Shown: piece by piece, positions 1-13,400 of the stretch
Layout of the letters: the number at the start of each line of letters is the position of its first letter
How positions within the stretch are numbered: the first letter of the stretch is position 1
Assembly: GCF_037975245.1 (NCBI RefSeq)
Contig: NC_092565.1
Coordinates: 10,782,499 to 10,846,498, forward strand
Source: Apostichopus japonicus
Lineage: Eukaryota; Echinodermata; Holothuroidea; Aspidochirotida; Stichopodidae
Direction: 5' to 3'
DNA: 64,000 bases
Made by a program: the position numbers and the translations under genes
Notes under the pieces: model-generated
Database searches by the model: none
Seen by the model: only the letters and a program-made list of their open reading frames with translations
What the model was told of the DNA's origin: nothing

Positions 1-1200
1 TATTGTTATGTTACTATTAAACAAATTTAATAAATAAAAAGAGAAAATATGCTTAGATTATAAAAAAAACCCTTTCGTATACCCAATAACCAACACCGCT
101 TAACTGTTTGAACACAAATGGCTCCAATAATTATGCGCTTATTGACAAATTTTGAGTTGGAAAAGAGGGCAGTCTACTGCTCTTAACTGTAGAAAGTTAG
201 AAACCATGTGAGTGTTAAATAACAAAAATTATCGAAAAGTATTTCATCAGTTTATGGATATGTTATCAAATGGTGATAAGAAAAATGTTGTACTCTCGCT
301 GCTACCGTACACATAATTATGTTTAATACGTTAGTGTATAATCCAGTTGGTAAATTAATTTTGAGCTATACACGCTATATAGGTATACCATACCATCATA
401 AGAATACTTTTAAAAAAAATCAAATCCGCTCCCAAGATTCATCGCATTAATTGCCCGTAACTAAACCGAAAGAGGAATATTCTTGCATGTATGGTGCGGT
501 TATCACCACGCATTTGATATTTGAATGTTAAGAAATGTATATATATGCCTAAATTATAGTCAATCTAATATTGATGGTGTGTAAAATTAGGAGGATTCAA
601 TGTTGAATAAGAAGATGACGCGGACGAGAGTAGATATTGGTCTTTACGGCTGGAAAAAGTACCAAACTCTATCCTCTGTTAGTTTCAATTCTATACCCTG
701 TAATGGGTGTGGAATATTTATCGAGTGGCATGATAGTCCCAACCAATTAGCTCTTATACCGGTGGCCCGTAGGACAAGCCAGTATAAAATTATATATATT
801 GCTCCTGTGGCCAAAGGAACAATATGGAATCTTGTGTGTCAGTCAACTACAGCTAATTGTGTTACGTATAATGTCTATATAGTACGATACATAAGTTTAC
901 TAACATCGATCAAAGTAGCATTGCCAATATAACATATCATTGATTGATAAGGTCATAACTTTTCATATATACTTATCTGCCTGGAATACTTTTTTTGTAG
1001 TGTGTTTGTCGGCGAGATCTCAACTTCAAAGGGAAACTTATTCATTGCATTCTTCTATTTGAACAACCTTGTTTGCTTTTTTGCTAATTTTCCGTGAATG
1101 GCAAAGTTATTACAGTGATCTTAATTGATTTATACAGAAGGTGCAATGACATTTAGGGTAATAAGCACCATTATACTATTATTGAGCATTTGGGTACACA
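1..1200. other. No gene seen
   Basis: AT-rich sequence with stops in most frames. One open stretch at 600-932 (+) has no recognisable motif and no splice or start context that supports it. Confidence 0.5.
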
Positions 1201-1388
<188 letters not shown>

Positions 1389-1746
1389 GAAACTAAGAAC
1401 ATTTATCCTTAAAGTACGTTCACACTGTCATGGTCTCAAAAGGGATAAGGCTTTTCTTTCCGGGTTCATGTACTCTGAGCAGTATGGGGGCTTACGGTAC
1501 TTATGGGGCGAGACCACAATGCCTTCAATTGGCGTTGACTCTCTGATGAATGAAATATATACTCTGCGTAATATGGCACAAACTGAGGACGAAGGACATT
1601 TCGCAAACACAAAATCAGCTATTGCTGTATTCAAAAACTGATGCAGATTCATATGCAGATTCAAATATTAAATGATTAAAAGAAGTTATCAGCACAATAT
1701 TGTGTGTGTAGACCTAATAGTCATAGACCTAACGTATAGGCTTTCT

Positions 1747-2378
1747 GGTCACTTCGCCCACCAACCATTTCGCCCAACTGCCATTTCGCCAACCAGCATG
1801 GTCATTTCGCCCAACCAGCATGGTCATTTCGCCCAACCATATTTTTACTCATATTCAGTCAGAATAATATCACTTTTGATTGGAGGCCTATTGTTCGTGG
1901 GTCAATAATCCACAACTATTGTTCTGCTTGATGACTTCGGTCAAGCGTTTATCTAGTCCGCCTGGCTTTAATCAAGGGTATTGTCCACAACAGTTAGGTG
2001 TTAATCTAGTTCTACATAGTGTTAATCTAATGTTATAAAAAAAGGGAATCGGTCTCCATAGAAACCTATCAAACCTAACCCCTTAAACACTGATCCATCC
2101 TACCGACTGTAACCACGACTTCAAGTTTCCTTAATATTTGGTTCGTATCCCGTAACGTTAACAATTCCCGAACGTGTCCTTATTAAATTGACCAAACCCA
2201 TAGAAGTATCCCCGTCCGTTATATTGAAGTATAATATTTAATCAATGTTGGTCGAAATAACCAGCAAGGTTGGGCGAAATGACCATGCTGGTCGGGCGAA
2301 ATGACCAACAAGGTTGGGCGAAATGGTAAGGTTGGTCGAAATGGCAGTTGGGCGAAATGGTTGTTGGGCGAAGTGACC
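1747..2378. mobile_element. Foldback-type element with long inverted arms of short repeats
   Basis: The left arm (about 1747-1840) begins GGTCACTTCGCCCA and carries repeats of CATTTCGCCCAACC and CCAGCATGGT. The right arm (about 2250-2378) is its inverted complement, ending GGGCGAAGTGACC. The internal 400 bp has no coding sequence. Both arms are internally repetitive, typical of foldback or MITE-like DNA elements. I could not define a target-site duplication. Confidence 0.75.
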
Positions 2379-2429
2379 CGCCTCCATGTATAGCATATAC
2401 ATACAAATGTACCTCAGAATGCAATATTT

Positions 2430-3300
2430 TCACGTCTACACTTCAGACCCCCCCCCCCCCCCACCACCCATCGTGGGAGTCGTCTCCTACGATCCCAGAG
2501 CCACATCCGATCCTTTTAATAACCCTGATGGATCCGCCAACGATGCATTGGAGGCGATCCCAAAGATTTCATTGCTGGGTTACTTTCCATGCATACACAA
2601 GCATGCATGATACACACATTTAAATGCAATTATAGCATTCCGGAAAATGTCTAAACTTTCGACTTATATTCTTAATTATTTCAAATGGAACTTGACCTAA
2701 TCAAAATAATGACTTGTATATACATCGTTATGAGATTAGGCAATATCGATTCGAAAAACATTGAAACAAATTCATCAAAAATAACTTAAATTGCTAACTA
2801 GAATAAATAGGTTCACCTTCAGATATTCTTATAGAGGTAAATATCTTCATTGTTTCACTAATATAATCCTTGAAACGTGCGGATAAAAGCTGTCTAAAGC
2901 AATTAGTGCCTTCGTCGGCGCCGCGACAATATTAATGACGTAATTATCCCAACAGTCTGTCGTTATGTGTTGCTTAACAACTGCACTTATTCAGTAATAC
3001 TAACAATTTATTTATCCCTCTTAAAGATAATAATTGGTGGTAAACAACAACAGACTGCGGCTTTTTTTGTTATTAAATTCTTACAATTTATGTTTTATTT
3101 TTCTATGGACGTTGAGTATTAGGGCCTATAGCTAATGATAAACAGAAGCTTTGGAAAACCTTTCAACTCCTATTAAGATTGTCACGTAGGATTACTGTTA
3201 CCTTATATCATAGAGGTCTGTTTTTACCTCCATGCATATCCCTCTAATCAGGAGGACGTCCTTGATTCGTTAAGATTTGCTTCCGGTTAACAAAGGAATT
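2430..3300. other. No gene seen; C-tract and AT-rich DNA
   Basis: A C14 run at about 2449-2462 is followed by unremarkable AT-rich sequence. The stretch beginning ACCTCAGAATGCA near 2410 resembles one near 46620, so it may be a dispersed repeat. Confidence 0.4.
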
Positions 3301-3349
3301 TAACGGTATATAACGAATTGCACTCTATTACAGAATCGAGGGAATAACT

Positions 3350-3520
3350 ATATAAGCTCCGCCCAAAACCGATGTTTGGCATTTTCTACTCAGTCAGGTG
3401 CGCTTTTTCAATTGGTCGGCTAAAAAAAAAAGACTAATAATAGGCTCCGCCCTAAAATTGCTGTTTTCTGCTCAGTTATACTTAAAGTAGCTGCGCTTTT
3501 GAATGGTGCTCTATGGGTTT
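3350..3520 (+). repeat. Diverged tandem duplication containing GGCTCCGCCC
   Basis: Two related units lie side by side, each with (A/G)GCTCCGCCC(A/T)AAA, TTTTCTRCTCAGT and TGCGCTTTT. No coding sequence is seen. Confidence 0.5.
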
Positions 3521-3727
3521 CATAGAACACTAATAAACGCAATTGTATATAACTCTATATAAGCCAAATGTGCGGTTAAAAAAGCGTAACCATGTTTTCG
3601 AAAGAATTTACAATTTGCAAACCTTTAATAAATTATGCAGAAGACCCTATATATAACACTAAGCCATATATAACAAATAATATTCTACTGTACCGAGTTT
3701 CAAGCCAATTGGAACGACTTCCTAATG

Positions 3728-3860
3728 CTAATACCACTCTATACTGTCTTCCATATCATGCTTTAAAGCACTCGTACTAGCAGTATGAACAGTTCCAAAA
3801 TCTTCATCTACTCATATACTGCTCGTACTGTCAGTACGAGTGCTTTGAAGCGGGACGGGA
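3728..3860. repeat. Dispersed repeat copy with hairpin
   Basis: It starts AATACCACTCTATACTGTC and is a single copy of the unit arrayed at 27.17-27.45 kb. Its 3' part forms an inverted repeat: GCACTCGTACT near 3768 and AGTACGAGTGC near 3843. Confidence 0.65.
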
Positions 3861-4024
3861 AAGTGCAGTACGGTAAAACCTGTTTCAACGGGGTGGACTT
3901 TTATAACACTCAAAGCATGACCTGTTTATCGCACTGCTTTTTGTACTAACTTTTAGTATTATTTTCAGTATATTGTTCTCAGTTTATAATACATAAGCCG
4001 TTTAGATATATAGGCGCTATGCAT

Positions 4025-5000
4025 GAATATTAATGAGGTCAAAGTTTATTATCTGATAAGCACTTACTGTATCTATGCTGTACTTTAATTGTTTTATCCA
4101 AGTACATATGTATAACGCTACCCAGACATACACTTTTAGAGATATCTGGTTAAGAAGTTTATGTTCACTGTTTAATATTCATGATATGCACATTTAAAAC
4201 AACACGGTTGATTGTAGGATTTGCTGTGTGACAAACCTACATATGTCGAGGATGAAAATCATGGAACATTTGGTTCTTGTTTGTTTAAAACCCATTTCTT
4301 GCAATTTGATGAATATTAATGACATTAAGATGGAAATGTCATGATTATGTGCTAATTTTGTACCAATATCACCATACCAGTATGAACCAACTTTTATGTA
4401 AAACCATGCACATTCATTAATATTTATGGATGGGAACAAAAAACAATTATCTACTCATCTACCTACTAAGTATTAATTTATTCAACTTTTGGTTGATGAG
4501 ATATCATGTTTACAAACTGTTTTTGACAATTTCCCACAAGCCCCACCCATCTTGAATATTAATGAGGGAAAAATTGTTATTGCAAAAAAACTTGTATATG
4601 TAGTTACATCACTATACCAAGTATAAACTAAAATCAGACACACAGTTGCAAACATAGTGACATTTTAAAAATTTTATGGTAAGCCCTTGACCACACATTG
4701 ATATTCATGAAATGGGAACCAAAAACGGCACATTGACTCATCATCAGTCATCTACCTACCAAGTATGAAATTGATTCAACTTGTGTTTCTTTGTTGAGAT
4801 ATAGTGTTTACAAGCTGCTTTCGACAACTTCCCATTAGGCCCCATCCACTCATGATTATTAATGAAGTCAACTTTTTGTTGCAAAGAACATGTACTTACT
4901 ATGTAGTTACATCACCAAACCCAATATGAACTAAATCGGCCATACGGTTGAAAAGATATTAACATTTTCAGAATTCTACGTTAAGCCCCGCCCACTCTTT
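4025..5000. repeat. Diverged tandem array, unit about 285 bp
   Basis: Recurring blocks GAATATTAATGA, CTACCTACYAAGTAT, GAGATATNRTGTTTACAA and TGTAGTTACATCAC recur in order, with the pair at 4432 and 4714 about 285 bp apart. About three diverged copies; no coding potential. Confidence 0.65.
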
Positions 5001-5059
5001 AATATGCAAGATTTCCTTCTAGAGATACTGTGCTTACAAGCTAGGGCGTCTCATACACA

Positions 5060-6950
5060 CCCACACACGCACCCATACGCCAAATTGACTGCATAGGTTC
5101 TGATGGATGCCAAAGCATCGGAACCCCCCCCCAAAAAAAAATTGCAAGTTTTTTTGAAGTCTCGATCAGATGAGTAATCAGCCTTCGTTGTGGGAGGGGT
5201 AAAGCTAACTTTTTGTCCCCATTTTAAGAGTCAGAGAATTTTAAGCAGGGTGGGGGGGGGGGCAAAATTATTTGTCTGACGTCCGTTCTGGAGAGGTCTA
5301 AGGGAGGGGTATTCTCTCGACATAGGTTCCTTTTGCCTTCAGCGAGGAATCAAAAAGTAAAAACATCGAACTAAAAGTTGACAAACTTTATTTGACTTCC
5401 TTGATACTTGATATTACATTGCAAACTGGACCAAATCTCCAGCCCCCAGATACCCTCAGTTGCAGATCAGGGGAATGTTGATATGCAACCTCACTTCAAC
5501 AACCTTGTGTTAAGACCTAATCATGGACCTAATTAATTGTTTAAATTAAGCCTCTTAAATCCAGCTTCATTAAAGCACCATATGATATCACACCTTTTCA
5601 TTTTTTTTCTAGGGGTAGGCGCCCACCCCCCTTACGACAGTCGACTTCAACGACCCCAGAGCCAGATTCCCTGTTTTATTAATCATGGGTCTGCCTTTAC
5701 CCCTTCCATAGTGGTCCATTCCTCTTCCTACTTCAGTGAGGGAAATAAATTCCCACAAACCTTTGAAATCCTGTGAACATCACTGTAAGATCAACTTCAG
5801 GTCAACTACAGGTTATCAAACCCTTGATTAAAAGGAACATGCAATTGTAACTTGAATGATCCTTCTCATAACTCCTACTACAATATAGTACGTCATAAAA
5901 TTGTGACTGAACCCCACCTCTTGGACTCTTTTGCAATTATATTCAACTGGTTTCACTTGTTAAATTCACCTTTTTCATAAAGTTTATATAATTAGTAAAC
6001 CAACAGATGCTTAAACCTTGACAAGAGTCTGTTCATTGGCTAACTGTATGCATGTCAGACATTTACAATTTAGTATCCAAGCCAGGCCTAGCCAAATTTG
6101 CATATTAGATTCAAGTTTATTGAACTATTAACCCAACATACAGGTATGCAGAACATGGAGAGAGTCAGTTATAGCCTATTAAACATGACGCTTGACCATA
6201 ACGTATCCAGGCCTAGACTAATTAGCATATCAGACTATGGAAAAACATCGCTACAATCTTGCAGTGGTTACACTGGTCACCTGAGAGTCTGCAAGTCTTG
6301 AGAAGAAACAGAAATTTGTCAAATGGTTGGTATAGGAACATTGCAAAAGTAAAGAAAATTAACAAAAAATGTGTGGACTGACTGACCAAATATCCAGGAC
6401 TAAAAAATCTGCTTGGATGTTTGACCCCATTTGTAGAGGCTTTATAGGTGCTACTCTTTCTCCTCAAATTACAGTGGTTTTACACATTTGATTTCATTCA
6501 ACATTTCAACAACTTGACATTTCCAAGGAACGCCAACTTATCTATATGGTTAGTTCAGTATAAACTAAGTGCTAAAACTCAACGCTGATTCAACAAAGAA
6601 CTGTTTTCTTTGACTGATCAGTCATTTCTCTAGTACTTTGTACACAAAATTTGATCTGCAAGCAATAAACAAAATCTCAGTCATTACCATACAAGGCATC
6701 CCAAAATGATCCATAATAGATACAGTATTTACTTTCCTCAATTTACATTTTGTCACTGTGTTTTATCTCCATTTCCCCCACCCCCCCCCCCCCAGTTTGG
6801 CATCTGGCCAGTGTCTCTACTCAGATGATTACTAAAATGTCACCATTTATAAGATTCCCTATTTGCCACCAGACAGGCCATGACTTCCTTCCATACTCTC
6901 CACGATTTTCCTAATTTTGCTCTCAAAATATCCAAGAAGAGCCTATATAT
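5060..6950. other. No gene seen; RMND5 downstream DNA
   Basis: It contains poly-C/G runs (5245-5261, 6776-6794) and short open frames without motifs. Part may be RMND5 3' UTR, but no convincing polyadenylation signal is visible. Confidence 0.4.
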
Positions 6951-6955
6951 ATTAT

Positions 6956-7335
6956 TTACATATTATCATAATGATGATAATGATACACGTTTTGGTTATT
7001 TCTAGTTGCACTCAGTTTTAACTTCGTCATACACAGCTTCTCCAAGGCAGCAATATTTTTAGCTGTTCCATCATCAACAGTGCCACTGAACTGCTCCACC
7101 CGACCTTTCCTAATTTTTCTTTGGCTTACATAGGACATCTTCCGCTTGTTAACTCACCAGAGGCGGTCACAAACTTCTGTTCAACTCCAGAACCTCAACA
7201 GATCTTTCTCTTTTGATCCATGATCTTCCTATGAGCCAGTTTTGTTTCCCCGCTGGTGGAGGAGGAGACCACCACTTTGGGAACCCGATGAACTTTACCG
7301 AGGACGGATAAACCAGCCCGACTTGGGCCAGAGGA
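6956..7335 (-). other. Coding-like segments downstream of RMND5, unidentified
   Basis: Two minus-strand stretches read like protein. One, from about 7335 down to 7195, contains SSGPSRAGLSVLGKVHR and VVVSSSTSGETKLAHRK. The other, from about 7153 down to 6956, contains MSYVSQRKIRKGRVEQFSG and AKNIAALEKLCMTKLKL. They are in different frames; a GTGAGT between them could be a donor, but I found no matching acceptor. It could be a small gene, a pseudogene, or RMND5 3' UTR that is open by chance. Confidence 0.3.
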
Positions 7336-7490
7336 AATACTTCGCAGGCCTTTTTAAGGTATAGAACATTGCCATAGTAACATCTTCATCCAGATTGGAT
7401 GAACACGTCCATCTTGTTTTTATCAAGGTTGCCCACCATCTTCATCTAGAGAAGAAACAGATTTCCATCTCCTTTCTGAAAGCTGCCTTC

Positions 7491-10400
7491 TTACATGTAG
7501 AGTTGCTTGGCTTCATCTGGTGAGGATTCCACAGGGCACAGAGGACATTTGATCCTAAAAAATTAAAAATTTCGCAAAGTCAATTTAAATGTTAGACTGC
7601 CAGGGGATTTAACATTTATGATGGAAGAGACATAATTTCCCTGCCACTTTACAACAACCCATCACAGACTTGTCAATTTGTGTTTTTATTGTAACCAAAA
7701 GAACCAAGGCATAAGTATAGGAAATAACTGTCTTCAAAGCCAACAACTTTTCAGACCAAACGATTCCAGGCAGTTGAAAAAATGGGGAATGCTTCCAATT
7801 AAACATTTTAAATTTATTTCAGCTGAAAAACATACAAAACATTTGAGATTGTAGAGTTTATACATTGTCAGCCAATAACAGTCCCAAATGTCAATATAAA
7901 ATTGGAGCTAGCAGCAACATCATGATATCATGGCTCAAAGTCTCAAAGTGTCTTTGTAGTAAAGTGACTTTGCCCAGAAGCAGAGTTTGCAATCTGTTGA
8001 TGTTATGCAACCCTACTCATGATGTCGAAACAAAATAAGAACTCTGCAGAAAAGAAAGTTATTTCTTTCTTAACCATATTTGATAAGGAGAGCTAATTTT
8101 GGAATCCAATCCAGTTAATTAATTTCTATTTCATAAGGACAGCTAATTTTGGAATCCAATCCAGTTAATTAAATGTAATTCTATTGTGCACTATACCAGT
8201 TTGCCCTTGGAGATATCCTTAAATTTTTAGCTAGGACTACTTTTTTGCGTTTTAATATCATCGAGGGAAAGTAATGTAGAAGCTAACCTGGGATTCAAAG
8301 GTTGAATGCATGTTAGTGAAGAGTGCTTTAGTGCACATATTAAAAATGCCATCTCAAGGAACAACTGCATGTGTTGTACTTCCTCCATTAATTTAAAAAC
8401 GAACCACTTTATCTTCTTTGCAATGCACCTTTTTACATTATATCTTTATGCAATCATCCGTTCAAAGGGAAATTGAGCTGTTGTTATATGCATGAGCACT
8501 AAACACAACTCAATTTGGCATTATGTACTTTTACCTTTTTTTACACTCTAAATTTGACTGCTGGACAGCCACACCTACAATGACTTTGAATTTAGGAGAG
8601 TTTGTCTATACTTACTTGTTTCCATTCACCAACTTATTAAGGGATTCCCTTGAAATTGCATGACCACAAGAGAGTCTCATGGGTGGATTTCCCTGTGTTG
8701 TCTGCTGCCTCAGTATAGGACAAGCAAATATAGAATGGTACAGAGAGCTAGCACCAATATCAATTTCAATCTGGAGAGTGAAAAAAAAAAGTGAAAAAAT
8801 ATACAAAAATGAGACCAGAATTTGACATCACATATATGTAAGTGAAATTTCGGAGTGATTTTTGGTTCTCTTAGTACTAGCAATGGCAAAACAAACACTT
8901 ACAGGGAAAAGGAACCCATTTCTTGCCTCCAACTTGGCTAAAGCAGACCGACATTATAGATGAGACAACCACGAAAGTAAACGACACATTCATATCAGAT
9001 TTAATCTCTCCTAAGTTACATTGTGGATTTGCAATCTAAGTATTGCTGGTACAAGTCATGGGCAAGTCACGTAGTCTAATTTGCCTCTCGTCATGCAGAA
9101 TCGTAAATGGGGACCTGTGCGGTGACTTGTCAGTTTGCTTGAGGCTGTACCCTATTGTAAGTGCCCCAGGGGACATACAGATGTGGTGTACAGTAGTGCC
9201 TCGGCAGCAATTGTTTGAACTGTGCACACCAGGGTATGTGGGTGTGACAAGTTACCAATGACCAGGGGTTAAATGTTGTAAAGTGATGCGACAAGGCTTT
9301 ACCTTGAGACAAGACTGTAAACCTTTGACTTTTAACTATATTTTAAATCTCAGGCAATGTTAACAGTGTGTGAGTCTGAATGATGGACCTCATTTGCATA
9401 TAAGGTCTGGGACACATTTCTCTTGTTTACTTTCTAAATGTGGGGATGATACAACCTAGAGTGTGGTGTTTGCACCATCTCCAACAGTATTCATTTTTGA
9501 TGAAAAAGAGCAAAGAAAATTGATGGCTAGAATGGAATTCTAACCAGTGACCTCTGGGGTCAGTTTTTGATTACACAAGATTTCATTTTAAATAAAATGG
9601 ATATGGTAAGATTACCAGTAATGACATCAAACCAAATAAGTATTTGTCAACAAAATGAAAAATATTTCTCACTGGCAATTCCTCTTTTGCACTCCACATC
9701 ACAGAGCTGGACTGCATAACCTGCATAATATTCAGGAGGGACGGCAAGGACTTGCAACCAGCGGTGAGACTGTTCCCAAGTTAAAAGAGGAAGGAAACAC
9801 AACCGAGGATGAATGATAAAAAGGGTCTGCATCATTTACATTGAAAAAAAGAGACACAACCAACAGCAGCTGATTGTGTTAGAAACATGATGTCTGTCCC
9901 CACCCTACCCCCCACCCCCACCCTCAAAAGAACTTTTGAATAGCAAGCAATAGTCTAAATTTGTTGCAATAATGTTAAAACATGTGTTTAATATCCTTGT
10001 GATGTTAGTGCTCTCAGAGTGCAATTTATAATTTTGCCAAACAGACTCAAAATCTGCATTGACAAAACAACTCTCATTTCCCATGTTATTTAAGAGATTA
10101 TATTTAAATATATTTACATATTTCGCACACACAGCTTCATTACCACAGCATACCACACAGTGGCAGATACAGCATTTCTCAGAAGAGGAGACACTGGGTG
10201 ACGAGTATTGGGGTACTGAAATTAATACCTAACACAATGGTGCATAAGAAAAACACCATAAGATGTATTCATACTCTTGCATGAAGCATGCTAAAATTTT
10301 CCACTGTAGGGCTTAGCTTGGGCAAAATTACCTTAGCACCGAATTTACAGTGCCAACAAATGTTCAAAAAAGTGGGGTCCAATTACCCATTCCTGGAGCT

Positions 10401-13400
10401 ACTCTTCCATCTACTTTCTTGTCATATTGTTAATACACAATTGATGACAGGGTTAGTTATTATTCTTTCTTTCCTTTCTTCTGTTCTTAAAGTTTGAGAA
10501 AGATATTTTACCTTACAGCAAGAGGGCTCTCTACTGAAAGACCTAACAGGGTACAGGCATCTTGAACGAAGACGTCACAGATCTCGATGAGATTGATCGG
10601 CTCTAGTAGATGTTCGTAGGGCGATCCCTTTAAGCCTTGGTTCAGGAATAGTAAACTGCCCATCAGGATCTGAAACTCTATACACAGAACATATACCTCT
10701 TAGTCTCACGGTATGTCAACAATTGATGGGTAAGCAAATATCATTCCATCTAATTTTATTCCTTACTTTCCTCTTGTAACAATGGGGGGGAGGAATTCTG
10801 TACCCATTTTACCCCTGCTCGTAATATATGCTGTTCCTGTATGGTATCATTTGTTTTAACATGTTAAGGATAAAAATAAAGTACAAAGTTTTCTCAAATA
10901 CTGTGCCAAATTTACTGCCATGACAACCATAAGACTTTTAAATAAAGTAAATGAAGCTGCATGAAATGATAACATCAGCATTGCAAAGAATATTTATAAT
11001 TGTAGGAGCTATCTTTATTCTAAGCTATCAGCTTTTTGCAATAACACATGTACAAGTACCATGTAAGACATCTTGTAATATCACCTAGTATAAGAACACT
11101 TCTTATAAAAAAAAATGTAGAGCCTTTGTAATAATATTTCGGCTCTTTCGACCCTTGCTTATTGTTTTCTTTAGTTTCTGTTTATCACCTTTTTTTTCTG
11201 ACTATCACATCACTTTCTTAAATTTTTATTTTAATTCTAAATTTTTGGTAAATTGTTTGAAATTGATACTGGCATAAATTGAAAAATATTTCATGATAAT
11301 TGAAGCTTGATAACTTTTGCCATCTAAATCTTGAATAAATCAAGTGAGAAAAATCTAAGCAGCATTCTGTAAAGTCATGAACGGCAAATATCCTCCTATA
11401 TATCTATTTTCCCACAACATCTGTTAAGTTTCACTCCTCCTTGAAAAGGTGTTACTCTTTTTCGATGTTACAATAGCATGATGACGGTCAATCTAATATA
11501 AACTCAGGTCAAGTTCTGTGAATGACAGTTCCTTCTGAGGATTACATCTTCAACTAACTATTATATTTAAGAAGACAAAGGCACTTTCAGCTGTTTTGTC
11601 CTCTGATAATGTCTCTCACTCTACCCTCCTCCTCCCGCTACTGCTTACCTTTGGGATGTTGGTTTGCAAATGGAGCCAGGCGTCTTGCATAGAGAAGAAT
11701 TTCTTGCTGTTGTCTAGAGCCTTGCTGAATTAACTCTATAAACTGTAACCTATGTAATTTGAACTCCAAAGAGCTGTTCTGCTGTCTGAGCATGTCACGT
11801 CGAGCCTCTGCCCATCTTGAGTTGGAACAAAAAATAAAGCAAAATATAGAAATGAAAATGAAAATCAGTTTATAGAATATTTAAAAAAAACAACTCATAA
11901 ATGACTTTAGATCAGTTTGAAAAAAAAAACCACTGATAAGTATTAATATTGTTTATTCAAACTACTTTTTCGAGAAATTGTGAATCAAGCTGTTAAATGA
12001 AGTCAAAATGACGTACTAGAAAAATCGATGCAGAGGACGGTTCTTTCTAGTTCTATGAAAGTGTCTTTCTTTAGAATGGAAGAGTTGAAGGATTAAAGAC
12101 CCAGTGAAACCACAAAAGTGATGCAATTTATGATTAGTTGTTACGTCTTCCAAGCCAGTTGCATCTTTTAAAGTGAATGTCTTTTACAAACTAGACTGGA
12201 GTAGGATTACAAACTGAGACTTTTTTTTCTTCTTACTTTTAAAATTCCCACTGCTGATTTTCAACCATTATCTTATAATCTTTTATAACCACAAATGTTC
12301 ATGCTGGAAAAGACAAAGCAACAGCCACATACTTTAACGCAGGCCGAAGGTTTTGTTCCTTCAGGGCAGCTAGTATCCTGTGTATTTCAATGAATGGCTC
12401 TTGGACAGACTCTGGTATATCTAGATCAGCCTCCTGTGAGCGAAGGAAACAAATTTGTAAACTGTTTGTCATAAGTTGTGCTTCATCCTCCACAAAATCA
12501 TTGGTCAACATATATTCTTTAGTCTTTCTCCTTTATTAAAGTTAAACCATTGAGGAGGGGGGGGGGGGAGAGGCTCTGAATCCAAACAACGTATCTCTGA
12601 ATCAAGGTAACATGATCAGATGGAAACGCTCACAACCGTGCAAACATGACAGATGAACTTGCAAGAAGAAGTGCTGGGGGTGTAAAGTTTGATTAAACAT
12701 GGAAAGTTTCAAAAGATCTCTTCTTAAACAGCTGGGAACAAAATTCCATACCATACCAGTGATTAACTCACTGCACTGTTATCGTCAAGTTTTGCGTTAA
12801 CTAGATAGGACCGATATGACAGAGGGCCTTGATTTTGGGCGTGGCTGAAAAGCACCACTGAGACAGATATGTTTAATTCAAAGCTCTGACCTGTTGGCTT
12901 CCTATGTCGGCTTCTAGTCTGATATGATGCGATAGACGTGGGTATTAACAACCAGTAACAGATATTTTATATCTTAATCCTCCTATTATAATAGGATCAT
13001 AATTTGTTAACATACTTTCATTAGTCCCTGCCTGCTATAAGGATTTGCCTTCTTGTTTTTTGTTCACATATTTCAAACATTGGAAGAGGTCAAAGAACAT
13101 GACTTTTTGTGTCAATGAAGATTTATGCTCCACATGTGTACATGTACCTGAATTCAGAATCAGCTTGCAGGTTTAAATTTGAAATAAAACTCTTTATTGG
13201 CAAAGAAAAAATTGAAATTCCTCTTTGGCTTACCCTAGCAATGCTGTCTGCAATGTCCAGCATTCCTTGCCGTAAAAAGTGCTCATTGATAACCTTATTC
13301 AGAAGAGCCATACGTTTTGTGTTCTCAAAAGTTGGCTCTTTACTCAAGTTGAGGAGTTTATCTGAAAAGTTCTGGAATGAAATTCAGATGGAAAGACATG

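Noticed and set aside
600-932. 110-codon open frame at the left end
   Set aside because: No recognisable domain, no splice support, and composition like surrounding DNA.
2440-2470. Runs of C or G (8-18 bases) across the window as functional elements
   Set aside because: Most sit in MITE-like repeats or isolated homopolymers, and their lengths are prone to sequencing error.
7195-7197. In-frame TGA after a Cys codon read as selenocysteine
   Set aside because: No SECIS-like hairpin was identified and the reading frame itself is uncertain.
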